Positions 30,996-39,526 of a stretch of 39,892 bases of DNA are shown here, one piece after another (the first letter of the stretch is position 1; every line of letters begins with the position of its first letter). The stretch is taken from positions 1-39,892 of the forward strand of contig CAZQCI010000006.1 in assembly GCA_964592255.1 (NCBI GenBank). Reading direction: 5' to 3'. Both the position numbers and the translations under genes were made by a program. The stretch comes from CAZQCI01 sp964592255 (GTDB lineage Bacteria > UBA10199 > SBBF01). The notes beneath the pieces were generated by a model, which ran no database searches, was not told the DNA's origin, and saw only the letters and a list, made by a program, of their open reading frames with translations.

Positions 30996-31781
30996 ATGTC
31001 TGCCATCTCCATCGTCAACGCAAAAAAATCTTATGCGCATCTTCAAGCTCTTAAAGGCATTAATCTTGAAATTGAAGAAGGGGAGTTTTTTGGCCTTTTA
31101 GGACCCAATGGCGCAGGAAAAACCACCCTTATCAGCTCAATAGTTGGTCTTTGCCGCTTTGAAGGAACTATCAAAGTCCATGGATACGATGTTAAAAAGG
31201 ATTTTATCAAAGCCCATGCCCTTGTTGGTTATGCCCCGCAGGATGTTAACCTCGATCGGTTTTTCTCCATCAAAAAAATTCTTAAATTTCAAGCTGGTTT
31301 TTTTGGTATTCCACACACAAAACGTGATGAGATTATCGATCGCTTGCTGCATCAATTCCGCTTAGAAGAAAAAGCGGATAGCCCTTACTACCGCTTGTCC
31401 GGAGGCATGCAAAAAAGAGTCTTGATTGCCAAAGCTATGGTGGGATCACCGCGTGTCTTAATTCTTGATGAACCTACTGCTGGTGTTGATGTGGAACAAC
31501 GATTTGAGTTGTGGTCTTTTTTAAAAAATCTTAATGCCGACGGAACCACCATCATCCTCACCACTCATTATATTGATGAAGCCCAAGAATTATGTCAGCG
31601 GATCGGTATCATCAATCAAGGTGAAGTTAAGGAATTAGGAACCACCGACAGCCTGATTGATAAGTATTGCGAAAAAAAGGTTATCCCTAATCATATAGAA
31701 CGAGGAACCTTAGAAGACGTGTTCCTCAAAGTGGTAGGACATAAGATGAGTGAGGCAGAAAAAAGATCAGAGAAGAAGTAG
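30996..31781 (+). CDS. ABC transporter ATP-binding protein (ABC-2 type exporter)
   Basis: This is a 261-residue ATPase. Walker A is GPNGAGKT (residues 36-43), the signature is RLSGGMQKRVLIAKAM, Walker B is VLILDEPTAGVD and the H-loop is TTHY. I choose the ATG at 30996, which has AGGGGG 10 bases upstream; an ATG at 30975 would abut the ggt start. It resembles YadG-type ATPases that pair with YadH-like permeases, and such a permease follows. The last five codons and the stop form the left arm of a 121-bp interrupted inverted repeat. The exported substrate is unknown; lipid-linked or drug-like molecules are usual for the class. Confidence 0.93.
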   Translation: MSAISIVNAKKSYAHLQALKGINLEIEEGEFFGLLGPNGAGKTTLISSIVGLCRFEGTIKVHGYDVKKDFIKAHALVGYAPQDVNLDRFFSIKKILKFQAGFFGIPHTKRDEIIDRLLHQFRLEEKADSPYYRLSGGMQKRVLIAKAMVGSPRVLILDEPTAGVDVEQRFELWSFLKNLNADGTTIILTTHYIDEAQELCQRIGIINQGEVKELGTTDSLIDKYCEKKVIPNHIERGTLEDVFLKVVGHKMSEAEKRSEKK

Positions 31782-31885
31782 ATTGTTTTATTCCAATTTC
31801 TTCGGAACTCCTTGTCCGCCAAAGAAGGCGGACTCGTCAAACAGCCGAAGAAATTTCCACAAAACAATCTACTTCTTCTCTGATC
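31765..31885. repeat. 121-bp interrupted inverted repeat between ABC genes
   Basis: The 25-base outer arms 31765-31789 and 31861-31885 are perfect inverted complements. Inside them AATTTCTTCGG (31795-31805) pairs with CCGAAGAAATT (31845-31855), and GTCCGCC (31814-31820) pairs with GGCGGAC (31827-31833). The left arm contains the end of the ATPase frame and its TAG at 31779-31781. The right arm ends 9 bases before the permease ATG. No poly-T follows, so it is not a standard terminator. Confidence 0.92.
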
Positions 31886-31894
31886 TATAGTGAT

Positions 31895-32656
31895 ATGAAC
31901 TGGACTGGATTTTCAACTTTAGTAGAGCGGGAATTTTATCGTTTTATCCGCTTATTTAATCAAACCGTCTCTCCTCCATTGATGACGACGGTGATGTATA
32001 TTCTTATCTTCGGTTATTCCTTGGGTTCGCGCATTAAAGAAATCAACGGGTTTTCCTACATTGTCTACATCATCCCGGGGTTGATCCAAATGGGTGTGGT
32101 GAATAATTCCTACGCCAACACGTCGACGTCGCTTTACATGGCGCGCTTGGAGCGTTCTATCGAAAATGTTTTGGTGGCACCCTTGTATCGTTTTCAAATT
32201 GTTACAGCTTATATTCTTGGGGGTGTGTTGCGTGGTATGGTTGTAGGCCTGACTATCCTTGGAGGGGCCGCAGTTTTTGTTAAATTACCCATTCATAGTT
32301 GGACCATTATTTTAGTTTCTCTTTTCTTTACCTCGGTTTTGTTCGGGGGGCTGGGAATTATTTCTGCCCTATGGGCCGAAAGCTGGGAGAAGATGGCGAC
32401 GTTTACCAATTATGTCATCACGCCTTTTATTTATCTAGGTGGCGTGTTTTATTCCATCCACATGCTGCCGCCGTTTTGGATGAAAGTTTCCCTTCTTAAT
32501 CCTATTTTCCATTGCATCGATCTCACCCGTTTTGGTTTTTTAGGAGTATCCGATTCCCCCATTTGGGTTTCTTTAACCCTTTTGATAACCTCGGCTGTTA
32601 TTGTCTACCTGGTTTGTGTCGCCCTTTTTTGGAAAGGGTATAAACTGCTAAGATAA
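31895..32656 (+). CDS. ABC-2 type transporter permease
   Basis: This 253-residue membrane protein has six hydrophobic spans typical of the ABC-2 family (YadH/DrrB-like). The core LERSIENVLVAPLYRFQIVTAYILGGVLRGMVVG corresponds to the conserved coupling-helix region, and the block FIYLGGVFYSIHMLPPFWMKVSLLNPIFHCIDLTRFGFLG is the ABC-2 signature near the C terminus. It works with the ATPase encoded upstream. There is no visible Shine-Dalgarno; its ATG sits 9 bases beyond the right arm of the large hairpin, which may govern its translation. Confidence 0.93.
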   Translation: MNWTGFSTLVEREFYRFIRLFNQTVSPPLMTTVMYILIFGYSLGSRIKEINGFSYIVYIIPGLIQMGVVNNSYANTSTSLYMARLERSIENVLVAPLYRFQIVTAYILGGVLRGMVVGLTILGGAAVFVKLPIHSWTIILVSLFFTSVLFGGLGIISALWAESWEKMATFTNYVITPFIYLGGVFYSIHMLPPFWMKVSLLNPIFHCIDLTRFGFLGVSDSPIWVSLTLLITSAVIVYLVCVALFWKGYKLLR

Positions 32657-32699
32657 ATTTTCCTTGATTTTTGTAGGACAAATTTATTAAAATGTATAC

Positions 32700-32906
32700 G
32701 TGAGTTCAAAAACAACCCAGCCTGTTACCGTTCGGTTTTCCATAAAAGAACTTAAAATGCTGAAAAGGGTTTCGGGGAAAAAAACCAAATCCGAAGCCAT
32801 TCGCACTCTTTTGCTTCAAGAAGTTGAGCGTCAAAACCAGATTGAGCTTGGGAAAAAAATTTACGGCAAAATGAAACCCTCCGACTTTGATGATCGCCTT
32901 ATTTGA
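32700..32906 (+). CDS. Ribbon-helix-helix-like antitoxin
   Basis: This 68-residue protein starts at a GTG. The N-terminal strand-helix-helix pattern (QPVTVRFSIKELKMLKRVSGKKTKSEAIRTLLLQEVE) is that of CopG/Arc-type ribbon-helix-helix proteins, and the charged C terminus would bind the toxin. The PIN-domain gene overlaps its 3' end by 17 bases, the normal antitoxin-toxin arrangement. There is no ribosome binding site close to the GTG, and an upstream TTGATT with an AT-rich -10-like stretch would give a nearly leaderless transcript. Confidence 0.82.
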   Translation: MSSKTTQPVTVRFSIKELKMLKRVSGKKTKSEAIRTLLLQEVERQNQIELGKKIYGKMKPSDFDDRLI

Positions 32907-33285
32907 TACTAACATTTATATCGACGAATTAATCGGCCGTCTTCCGGCAGGGAAATTCAACAAATGGCGCTTGCAATACATCCTCCGCCTTTCTCCCGTT
33001 GTTTACCATGAATTGCTCAGAGGGGCCCGTAATCTTTCCCTCATCCACGAAATTCGGCAAAAGACACTTTTATTACCTGCTCCCAGTTTCACTATGTGGG
33101 AAAAAAGCGCATATATCTTAAGACATTTTCGTGAAAAATTCGGTTCTTCCGAAGAATTGCACAAACTCCAAAACGATATCCTCATTGCTTTATCAGCACG
33201 GGAAAATGGAGCTCTTCTTATTACACGAGACAAGCATTTTAAACAAATAGCCGATTTTTTGGCTTTTTCTTACCTTATTGTTTAA
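32890..33285 (+). CDS. PIN-domain toxin (VapC-like ribonuclease)
   Basis: This 131-residue PIN-domain protein starts at ATG 32890 (a TTG sits one codon earlier). The acidic metal-binding set is visible: Asp6 in LFDTNI, Glu41 in VVYHELLRG, Asp96 in LQNDILIAL and Asp114 in LITRDKHF. VapC toxins cleave tRNA or rRNA and are held in check by the upstream antitoxin. The 17-base overlap with the RHH gene supports a VapBC-type module. A weakly T-rich region follows with no convincing terminator. Confidence 0.9.
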   Translation: MIALFDTNIYIDELIGRLPAGKFNKWRLQYILRLSPVVYHELLRGARNLSLIHEIRQKTLLLPAPSFTMWEKSAYILRHFREKFGSSEELHKLQNDILIALSARENGALLITRDKHFKQIADFLAFSYLIV

Positions 33286-33455
33286 ATCTGACACGCTGCG
33301 TCATAACCTGTTGTTTTTTGTGGGTTTTTTTTAACTTTTCCGCAACTTTTTCTTGACCCCACCGATACAAATGTACCATTTTTTATCCTTAACTATTTAT
33401 TCGTGTCTGCAATGCTCCGTGTTTGTTGCGGGGAAACTTCATTGCGGTAATTTTT

Positions 33456-36400
33456 ATGGCTCCTCCTGGCCCGGTAACATTAAGAAGTCTTTTTTCAGCC
33501 ACACCATCAGCGAGTGGAGGAGTTGGTGATGTTGATGGGACCACTCTTGATGCAATGGCAACAGGACTTGCAACGAACAATCCAGGAGTCATTTATGGGA
33601 TTGATTCTGTAACAAGAGAGGCTTTGCTGAGAGCTTTAGGAGACGCGTCAGTAGGAGGAATGCCATTAGTTGGTAATTTATGGACAAATCAAGCAGCATT
33701 TTCGTCAGCAGCCAGAGAAGAGGCTGATCCAAGTGTTTCTTCTCTTAGTCCTGATCTGTCTGTTCCCGGTTTAAGACGTTATGTGGCTTTAGGTGATGCT
33801 TATAAGGTAAAAACAGATCCCCATTCGGGAAAACAAAGTTATGCAAGAACGTCTACAGGGCTTCATAACTGGGGTGAACTTTTAGAATTTATTTCTTCCG
33901 CCTTAACAGAGTCTGGGGAACCCTCAATCGAATTAAATATTAATCAATCCGATTTTTCCACATTGCGTCCACCTCCGGATTTTTTATCTGCTGTGAGGGC
34001 ACTTCTTTCCTCCCCTGAGGCTCAAAGTAAAAATTTATCTTTGGTTCTTCATGGAGATTTTAAAGATGTCCCTGTCATTTATCGTTTTAAAGATGGCGAT
34101 ATGACCGTTTCTTCCCAAGACACCAGTTATCCGGAAGCGGCTAGTTTTTGGGCAGATGAACGAGTCCAAGAGGTTTGGCAAACTTGGGGTCGGGAGCATC
34201 GTGAGTACCCAGCTCTTCTTAATGCCTTACAGCAGACACATGTAGAATTAGGGGAAGCCCCCTTGGGGGATTTTTTAGAGCGGGTTATTGAGGTGTATAA
34301 TCAGAACATGGAGTTTTATCCGGATAAAAAAATTCAGGATACAGGGCGGGGGAAAATTTTTGATTGCATTCATCAGTTACAAACAAAATTACGTGAAATT
34401 GCTGTGGCTGTGGCGCAGGAAGAAGGTCTAGTTCCTCCTCCTGCGGCTTTAACTTGGGATCCGGTTTTTGATATTCTCAACCACCATCCCTCCTCGCATC
34501 GTCAAAGCTGGGTGATCATCGGTGCGGGGCAGATGGGGCAGGCTTATGCACGGACTTTGTTGCGTAGAATAGATCATGGGATACTCGACTTAGACGCCGA
34601 TATTATTTTGGTACAATCTTCAACAGCCGTGATTGATGAGCTAAATGGCCCAGGCACCAACGTAAAACAATTTCCCGGTATTGCGGTTAACCCAACCAAC
34701 AATCGCCGTTTTCATGTGCTTAATTTATCTCAAAGGGATGAAGCCCTTCGTGCTTACCTTGATCGATCCAAACAAACAGGGTCAACCTCTAAAGATCAAA
34801 AAGTTGTTTTGTTAACTGTGCGTGTCCATCAGTTAGGACAAGTATTAGATCAACGTTTGTTGAGTGCTGTAGCTGAATTACAGCCCGATGCTTTGGGTAC
34901 CCCTCTTAAATCTTTCAAACCAGAGCAAGATGATGAAGGTATTTTGCCGTTTAGAGATGGTCAGCGTGTGTTAGAGCACGCATCTCCTGGCTTGGGTGGT
35001 CGCTTGGTACTTGTAGGTGGATTTGGAGAAGCCAGAAAAATTCTTTTAGGAAGTGCGGATGTTTCTCAAACAGCGGCAGGAGGTGATGAGACAGCCGTGC
35101 ATCTTATAGCGGATGGATTAGATATTTCAGAACGTTACGTTGGTGCTGATATGGCAGCCAAGGTCAATATCGATGGCGCTGCTAAAAATGCCACCATCTA
35201 CGCATCTGGCCGAAGATTAATGGCCCGCGCCTTGGCTAATCCTAGCCCGGCTATACATGAAGACTGGGCCGATTTGCAGGCATTGCTTGCATCCGAAAAA
35301 GCAAGAAACATTACTATCCAAGACGAAGTAGGCGCGCGCTTAGGACCCCATCATGGCTTAAGTCTTGTCCATCTTCCTACATCTCAGGGCGCTAAAAATG
35401 ATGCGGACTACTGCCTGCCTCGTAGTACTGTTTTTCTTATAGAAAGAGTGCGCCCTCAAGTTGCTAAAATTATCCGAACCGGGGATTTGAATTTATTAAA
35501 ACAATTAATTGCTGAAATTGAGATTGATAAAGAAGGTATTATGGGAACCCGCAATACGCGGGATGGGTATATCGATCAAATTTTATATACAGTTTATGAT
35601 TCTTTAGTTTCATCAGATAAGTTTACTGGAGATTTTGCCACCTTCTACAAAACTTATCATCCTTGGCAAGGAGAGAAAGAACAGGAAGGACGCAAGGCCA
35701 TTGCTGCTTTAATTGGCTTGGCACAAAAAAGAGGAATTATCCTTCCTCGCGGAATTTATGAAGCCTGGAATTTTTATCATCCGGAAAATCTGATCGACAT
35801 TCCGCCTGAAGCCCAAAGAGATGATGCAGGTTTAGATGGTGCGAGGCTCCAACCTGTATGGGGCCTGCCTGAGCCTTGGTTAAGTGGTTGGTGGTGTGTG
35901 ATGCATAGTATCCACGGTAAATATACTAACCCCGCACATCGTTTAAAAACTCCCAAACCAAGTAGGGTGGCTCAAGATTTACGTAATTTAAAAACAGCTA
36001 TCCTGACTTTGTCTACGGCCACTTCCTTAGAGTCTCATCATGGACAATATCCGGAAGTTACCAGCCGTCTTCTTATTATTGCCGAACGCTTGGAAAATTT
36101 GGCCAAGATTTTTGATATAAATGGATTTAGTGAAGAAAAATTATCATCCTCTGTTAAAGCATTACGCGGTATTTTGAGTGAAGTGCAAAGAACTTTTGAA
36201 GAAGATGTTAATGACGTTTCTGTATTGTTGATTCATCTCATGAACATTGCCCAAAAAATTCATTCTGTGGAAAGAATATTGGCTCAGGATGAGAAAGCTC
36301 AACAAAAACCTGCTGCCTCAAGGAGGCGTCAATCCCAGCCAACGGCATCAGCGCTTGGTAGCCATGCTGGTGTTGTGGCTTCGATGTTTATGGCACTCCA

Positions 36401-36746
36401 AGGTGCAGGAGAAGTAAAAAGTCCAGGGGTTTTACAAACTTCCTTTAATCCGGATGTCGAGCAAGTTTTGACCGTGCAGATTGGTGGGGCCGCTACAGCA
36501 GAGCTTATGGATCTTGCCGCCTCTGGAGGGGTTGAACCAGAAGTCATAGACACCATTAACTCCGCAGTGCTTGGTGGCGATAGTGATGCCGCCTCTGATT
36601 TGGCTTTAAAAGTTTTGGGAGAAAATCCAGCAACCTGGGATAAAGCTCAAGGATTTGATTTAGCTTCTAACGCAACCGAAGAAGGAGGGATGGCTTTTGT
36701 CGGTTACACCACGCCGATTATTACCTTAGTTCCGATATTAGGATAA
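33456..36746 (+). CDS. Large protein with embedded glycerol-3-phosphate-dehydrogenase-like domain
   Basis: From the ATG at 33456 (a TTG at 33423 is less likely) this is a 1096-residue protein. Residues 1-330 are unrecognised. Residues 356-361 form the Rossmann motif GAGQMG, followed by NVK-FPG, a pattern like NVKYLPG of eukaryotic-type glycerol-3-phosphate dehydrogenase, then QKVVLLTVRVHQL. GAAKN with Lys577 matches the GALKN catalytic lysine, and GTRNTR near residue 699 matches the GGRNR substrate-binding motif. So residues about 350-720 are probably a very divergent GpsA-like fold. Residues 720-930 (HPWQGEKEQ...) and the Ala/Gly-rich C terminus are unrecognised. There is no signal peptide. 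The domain assignment is inference and activity is unproven. Confidence 0.7.
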   Translation: MAPPGPVTLRSLFSATPSASGGVGDVDGTTLDAMATGLATNNPGVIYGIDSVTREALLRALGDASVGGMPLVGNLWTNQAAFSSAAREEADPSVSSLSPDLSVPGLRRYVALGDAYKVKTDPHSGKQSYARTSTGLHNWGELLEFISSALTESGEPSIELNINQSDFSTLRPPPDFLSAVRALLSSPEAQSKNLSLVLHGDFKDVPVIYRFKDGDMTVSSQDTSYPEAASFWADERVQEVWQTWGREHREYPALLNALQQTHVELGEAPLGDFLERVIEVYNQNMEFYPDKKIQDTGRGKIFDCIHQLQTKLREIAVAVAQEEGLVPPPAALTWDPVFDILNHHPSSHRQSWVIIGAGQMGQAYARTLLRRIDHGILDLDADIILVQSSTAVIDELNGPGTNVKQFPGIAVNPTNNRRFHVLNLSQRDEALRAYLDRSKQTGSTSKDQKVVLLTVRVHQLGQVLDQRLLSAVAELQPDALGTPLKSFKPEQDDEGILPFRDGQRVLEHASPGLGGRLVLVGGFGEARKILLGSADVSQTAAGGDETAVHLIADGLDISERYVGADMAAKVNIDGAAKNATIYASGRRLMARALANPSPAIHEDWADLQALLASEKARNITIQDEVGARLGPHHGLSLVHLPTSQGAKNDADYCLPRSTVFLIERVRPQVAKIIRTGDLNLLKQLIAEIEIDKEGIMGTRNTRDGYIDQILYTVYDSLVSSDKFTGDFATFYKTYHPWQGEKEQEGRKAIAALIGLAQKRGIILPRGIYEAWNFYHPENLIDIPPEAQRDDAGLDGARLQPVWGLPEPWLSGWWCVMHSIHGKYTNPAHRLKTPKPSRVAQDLRNLKTAILTLSTATSLESHHGQYPEVTSRLLIIAERLENLAKIFDINGFSEEKLSSSVKALRGILSEVQRTFEEDVNDVSVLLIHLMNIAQKIHSVERILAQDEKAQQKPAASRRRQSQPTASALGSHAGVVASMFMALQGAGEVKSPGVLQTSFNPDVEQVLTVQIGGAATAELMDLAASGGVEPEVIDTINSAVLGGDSDAASDLALKVLGENPATWDKAQGFDLASNATEEGGMAFVGYTTPIITLVPILG

Positions 36747-36817
36747 AATTTTAAGCTGGCTCAACACATTTTTGCTCTTGCTTGTCAAAATTCTGTTTTT
36801 GTTTTACAAGAAAAAAA

Positions 36818-38542
36818 ATGAACATCACTCTTTCGGTTTCCCTTCTTCATCCTCAACATCATTATATTAATGTTTCTTATCGTATTAAGCGTGATGAAAC
36901 AGGGCCGTTGGTTTTGGTTTTTCCCGTGTGGTCGCCGGGCAGTTATCTGGTAAGGGAATATCAAGGGAATGTGGAGGATTTTCGGGTTACAACTTCTTTA
37001 GATAAAAAAATTACTTTTGAAAAAATTTCTAAAAATCGTTGGCGACTTTTTGCAGGTGAGGCCAAGGATATTCTCATTACATATCGTGTTTATACTAGTG
37101 AATTAAATGTCCGCTCTTGTTATGTGGATCATCGCTTTGGTTTTTTTAATCCCACTTCAGTTTTCTTTTATCCCGAAGGGGAGCTCAATAATCCCGTTAA
37201 ATTAAAAGTGACTCTTCCGCCCCGTTGGAAAATAGCGGTTACAGGTACCACGAAGACAGAAATCTTGTTTAAGGATTTTGATCACCTCTACGATACGCCC
37301 GTATTAGCAGGCTCGTCTTTGGTTTTTGAAAAATTTACTGTTGGTTCCACGCGTTATCGCATGGCTTTTTTTGGGGATCATTTTTCAAATACAAAACGTA
37401 TGGCCCAAGATGTTAAAGCCATTGTTACCGAGCAGAAAAAGATTTTTGGTAAAAATCCTTGTCGAGATTATCTCTTTCAAGTTCTTTTTGTTAAAGGAAA
37501 GTACGGTGGGTTGGAGCACGCGCATTCTTCCACAAATCTGTTCGACGGGTTAAGTTTGGATGATCCTAAAAGATATCGAGAATTTCTCTCCCTTCTTTCA
37601 CACGAGCATTTTCATCTTTGGAATGTTAAGCGCATTCGTCCTCTTGAATTGGGGCCTTTTGATTACGAAGCTGAAAACTACACGCAAGACCTTTGGTTAG
37701 CAGAAGGATTTACCAGCTATTATGATGATTTGTGTGTGCTGCGTGCCGGTAAGATGACTCAAAAAGATTATTGGGATGTTCTTTCCCAAAACATTAAAAA
37801 ATTTGAAAATCAGAAATCTAAATCCACCAATTCTCTTACCGATTCCAGTTTTGATTCGTGGATTCGTTTTTATCGCCCTACCGAAAACAGCCCCAATACC
37901 GTGATGAGCTATTATCTTAAAGGCTCTCTGGTTGCCCTTTGGCTTAATCTATTGATCTTAAAAAGTACTCAAGGTCGTAAAAGCCTTGATGATGTGATGA
38001 GAAAGCTATTCGAGCGTTATCAACAAAATCCACAATTAGGAATAACCCGAAATGAATTTTTGTCCCTTCTTAAGAAAACGGCGCCTCTTAACGTGCAGGC
38101 TTTTGAAAAAGATTATTTAACTGGTACCAAAAGTATTGTGTGGAAAGAATGGGCGACTTTTTTTGGTTTAACTTGGGAGCCCAATAAGAAACAAGCACCC
38201 TATTATTTAGGGATTAATCTTGAAAAAAGAAACGGCCGGATTTTTATTCGCTTCGTTGCGGAAGATTCTCCTGCTTACCATAGTGCTCTTCGTGCTGGGG
38301 ATGAATTACTTGCTATCAATGGTGAAAGAATAGAGGATGAAAAACAGTTAGACCCTTACCTTAAAAAGAAGAGTGCTATTCTTTTGTTTTCACGTTTTGG
38401 GAAAATAGGGGAGACTCAAGTCAATTTAGCCCCCAATAAGAATTTTGATTCTAAACTTATTGTATCACCCCGCCAAAGTAAGGCACAAAAAAAATTCCTT
38501 CGGACGTGGTTGAAGGCTCCTAGAGTACAATCCAAAGATTGA
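36818..38542 (+). CDS. M61 family glycyl aminopeptidase-like protein with PDZ domain
   Basis: This 574-residue zinc peptidase starts at the ATG at 36818 (a TTG at 36782 would add 12 residues). The HExxH motif is HEHFH (His262, Glu263, His266) in SHEHFHLWNVKRIRP, and the third ligand Glu296 lies in LAEGFTSYYDDL. The N-terminal M61 beta domain includes VFPVWSPGSYLVREYQGNVEDF. A C-terminal PDZ domain reads PAYHSALRAGDELLAINGERI. There is no signal peptide, so it is probably cytoplasmic. Family enzymes remove N-terminal glycine or alanine from peptides. Its 3' end overlaps the convergent channel gene by 23 bases. Confidence 0.93.
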   Translation: MNITLSVSLLHPQHHYINVSYRIKRDETGPLVLVFPVWSPGSYLVREYQGNVEDFRVTTSLDKKITFEKISKNRWRLFAGEAKDILITYRVYTSELNVRSCYVDHRFGFFNPTSVFFYPEGELNNPVKLKVTLPPRWKIAVTGTTKTEILFKDFDHLYDTPVLAGSSLVFEKFTVGSTRYRMAFFGDHFSNTKRMAQDVKAIVTEQKKIFGKNPCRDYLFQVLFVKGKYGGLEHAHSSTNLFDGLSLDDPKRYREFLSLLSHEHFHLWNVKRIRPLELGPFDYEAENYTQDLWLAEGFTSYYDDLCVLRAGKMTQKDYWDVLSQNIKKFENQKSKSTNSLTDSSFDSWIRFYRPTENSPNTVMSYYLKGSLVALWLNLLILKSTQGRKSLDDVMRKLFERYQQNPQLGITRNEFLSLLKKTAPLNVQAFEKDYLTGTKSIVWKEWATFFGLTWEPNKKQAPYYLGINLEKRNGRIFIRFVAEDSPAYHSALRAGDELLAINGERIEDEKQLDPYLKKKSAILLFSRFGKIGETQVNLAPNKNFDSKLIVSPRQSKAQKKFLRTWLKAPRVQSKD

Positions 38543-39470
38543 TCAGCAGGTAAGTTCCCACAAGAACAATCAGCGACAGGATGTCGAGTTTGCGTGAAGC
38601 CACTTCCTTACCCCGTGTATAAAGGGTAAGCGAAACAGTTGATTCCAGAATACTGAGGAAAATATAGACAATCGACAAAATATTTAATTTGTCGGCTAAA
38701 GTCAGTAGATTCGTATCAGGTAGTGATGAGCCGATAACATATTGGCTGGCTACCGCGGCAAAAATAGCGCCAATACCTAAACCAAAACGCGGGTCCAAAT
38801 CTGTCGGCTTGATGAGAAAAGATAAAAAAGAAATGAGTGTTGCAATAAAAACGCTTAAAAATAATTTTAAAAAATAACCATAACCGGGACGTTCAATAGA
38901 AAGAGAAAAAATATAGCGGGAGTAAGCTGATTCGTTATTGCTGGGGAGGGAAATATCTCCATAATTCGTTTTATAGCCGTGTGATTTTACATCTGCAGAT
39001 GATTTTCCTACTTTCCAACCGGGCACTTGAATGTCAGGGCTGAAGGAAGAATTTTCTGTATCGGCTACGAAACGCACTCTAAAATCTTCATTTTGTGAGT
39101 CTTCTACCTCGATAGTTAAATTATGGTTATCTAGTGGAAAGTGAGAAATTTCCCAAAATTTTGTGATGGTGGCTGTCACTCGCGCCACGGCGTAGTTGTA
39201 GCCTTCTACTTGGCTTGAATAAATCGTTTCCTTCGAATCTGTCCGCCCATTCACGACTTCAAATGTGTCGATAGGTTTAATGTCCGATCCTTTCCAGCGG
39301 AACCAAATGTAGAAATCCGTGGAAAATTGGTTTTCCTTAAGGCTTAGGGCGTAAACTTGATTAACGTAGATTCCTACATAGACATCCTGAACAGGAGGCT
39401 CTTTGTCCTCAGCAGCATAGATGGAGTTTGCAAAGATACAGAGGAACAATAAGAAAAATATTTTTTTCAT
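38520..39470 (-). CDS. Pentameric ligand-gated ion channel homologue (Cys-loop superfamily)
   Basis: This 316-residue protein starts at ATG 39470; a start 15 bases upstream at 39485 is possible. A signal peptide (MKKIFFLLFLCIFANSIYA) precedes a beta-rich extracellular domain with VYVGIYVNQVYALSLKENQFSTDFYIWFRW and the loop FPLDNHNLTIEVED. That loop corresponds to the Cys-loop FPFD segment but lacks the cysteines, as in GLIC and ELIC. Four transmembrane segments follow: M1 YFLKLFLSVFIATLISFLSFLI, M2 FGLGIGAIFAAVASQYVIGSSLP, M3 LNILSIVYIFLSILESTVSL and M4 near the C terminus. Ligand and ion selectivity cannot be read from the sequence. The gene diverges from the DTW gene with a 56-base gap. Confidence 0.9.
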   Translation of the reverse strand: MKKIFFLLFLCIFANSIYAAEDKEPPVQDVYVGIYVNQVYALSLKENQFSTDFYIWFRWKGSDIKPIDTFEVVNGRTDSKETIYSSQVEGYNYAVARVTATITKFWEISHFPLDNHNLTIEVEDSQNEDFRVRFVADTENSSFSPDIQVPGWKVGKSSADVKSHGYKTNYGDISLPSNNESAYSRYIFSLSIERPGYGYFLKLFLSVFIATLISFLSFLIKPTDLDPRFGLGIGAIFAAVASQYVIGSSLPDTNLLTLADKLNILSIVYIFLSILESTVSLTLYTRGKEVASRKLDILSLIVLVGTYLLINLWIVL

Positions 39471-39526
39471 AATTCGGAAAAGCAAATGTAGCGATTTTTG
39501 AAAAAACTGTCTAATTAAAAGTTTGC

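Noticed and set aside
33286..33455. Terminator and promoter between the PIN toxin and the 1096-residue protein
   Set aside because: The T-runs have only a bulged 5-base stem before them, and the TTGACC has no -10 at a proper distance, so neither can be supported.
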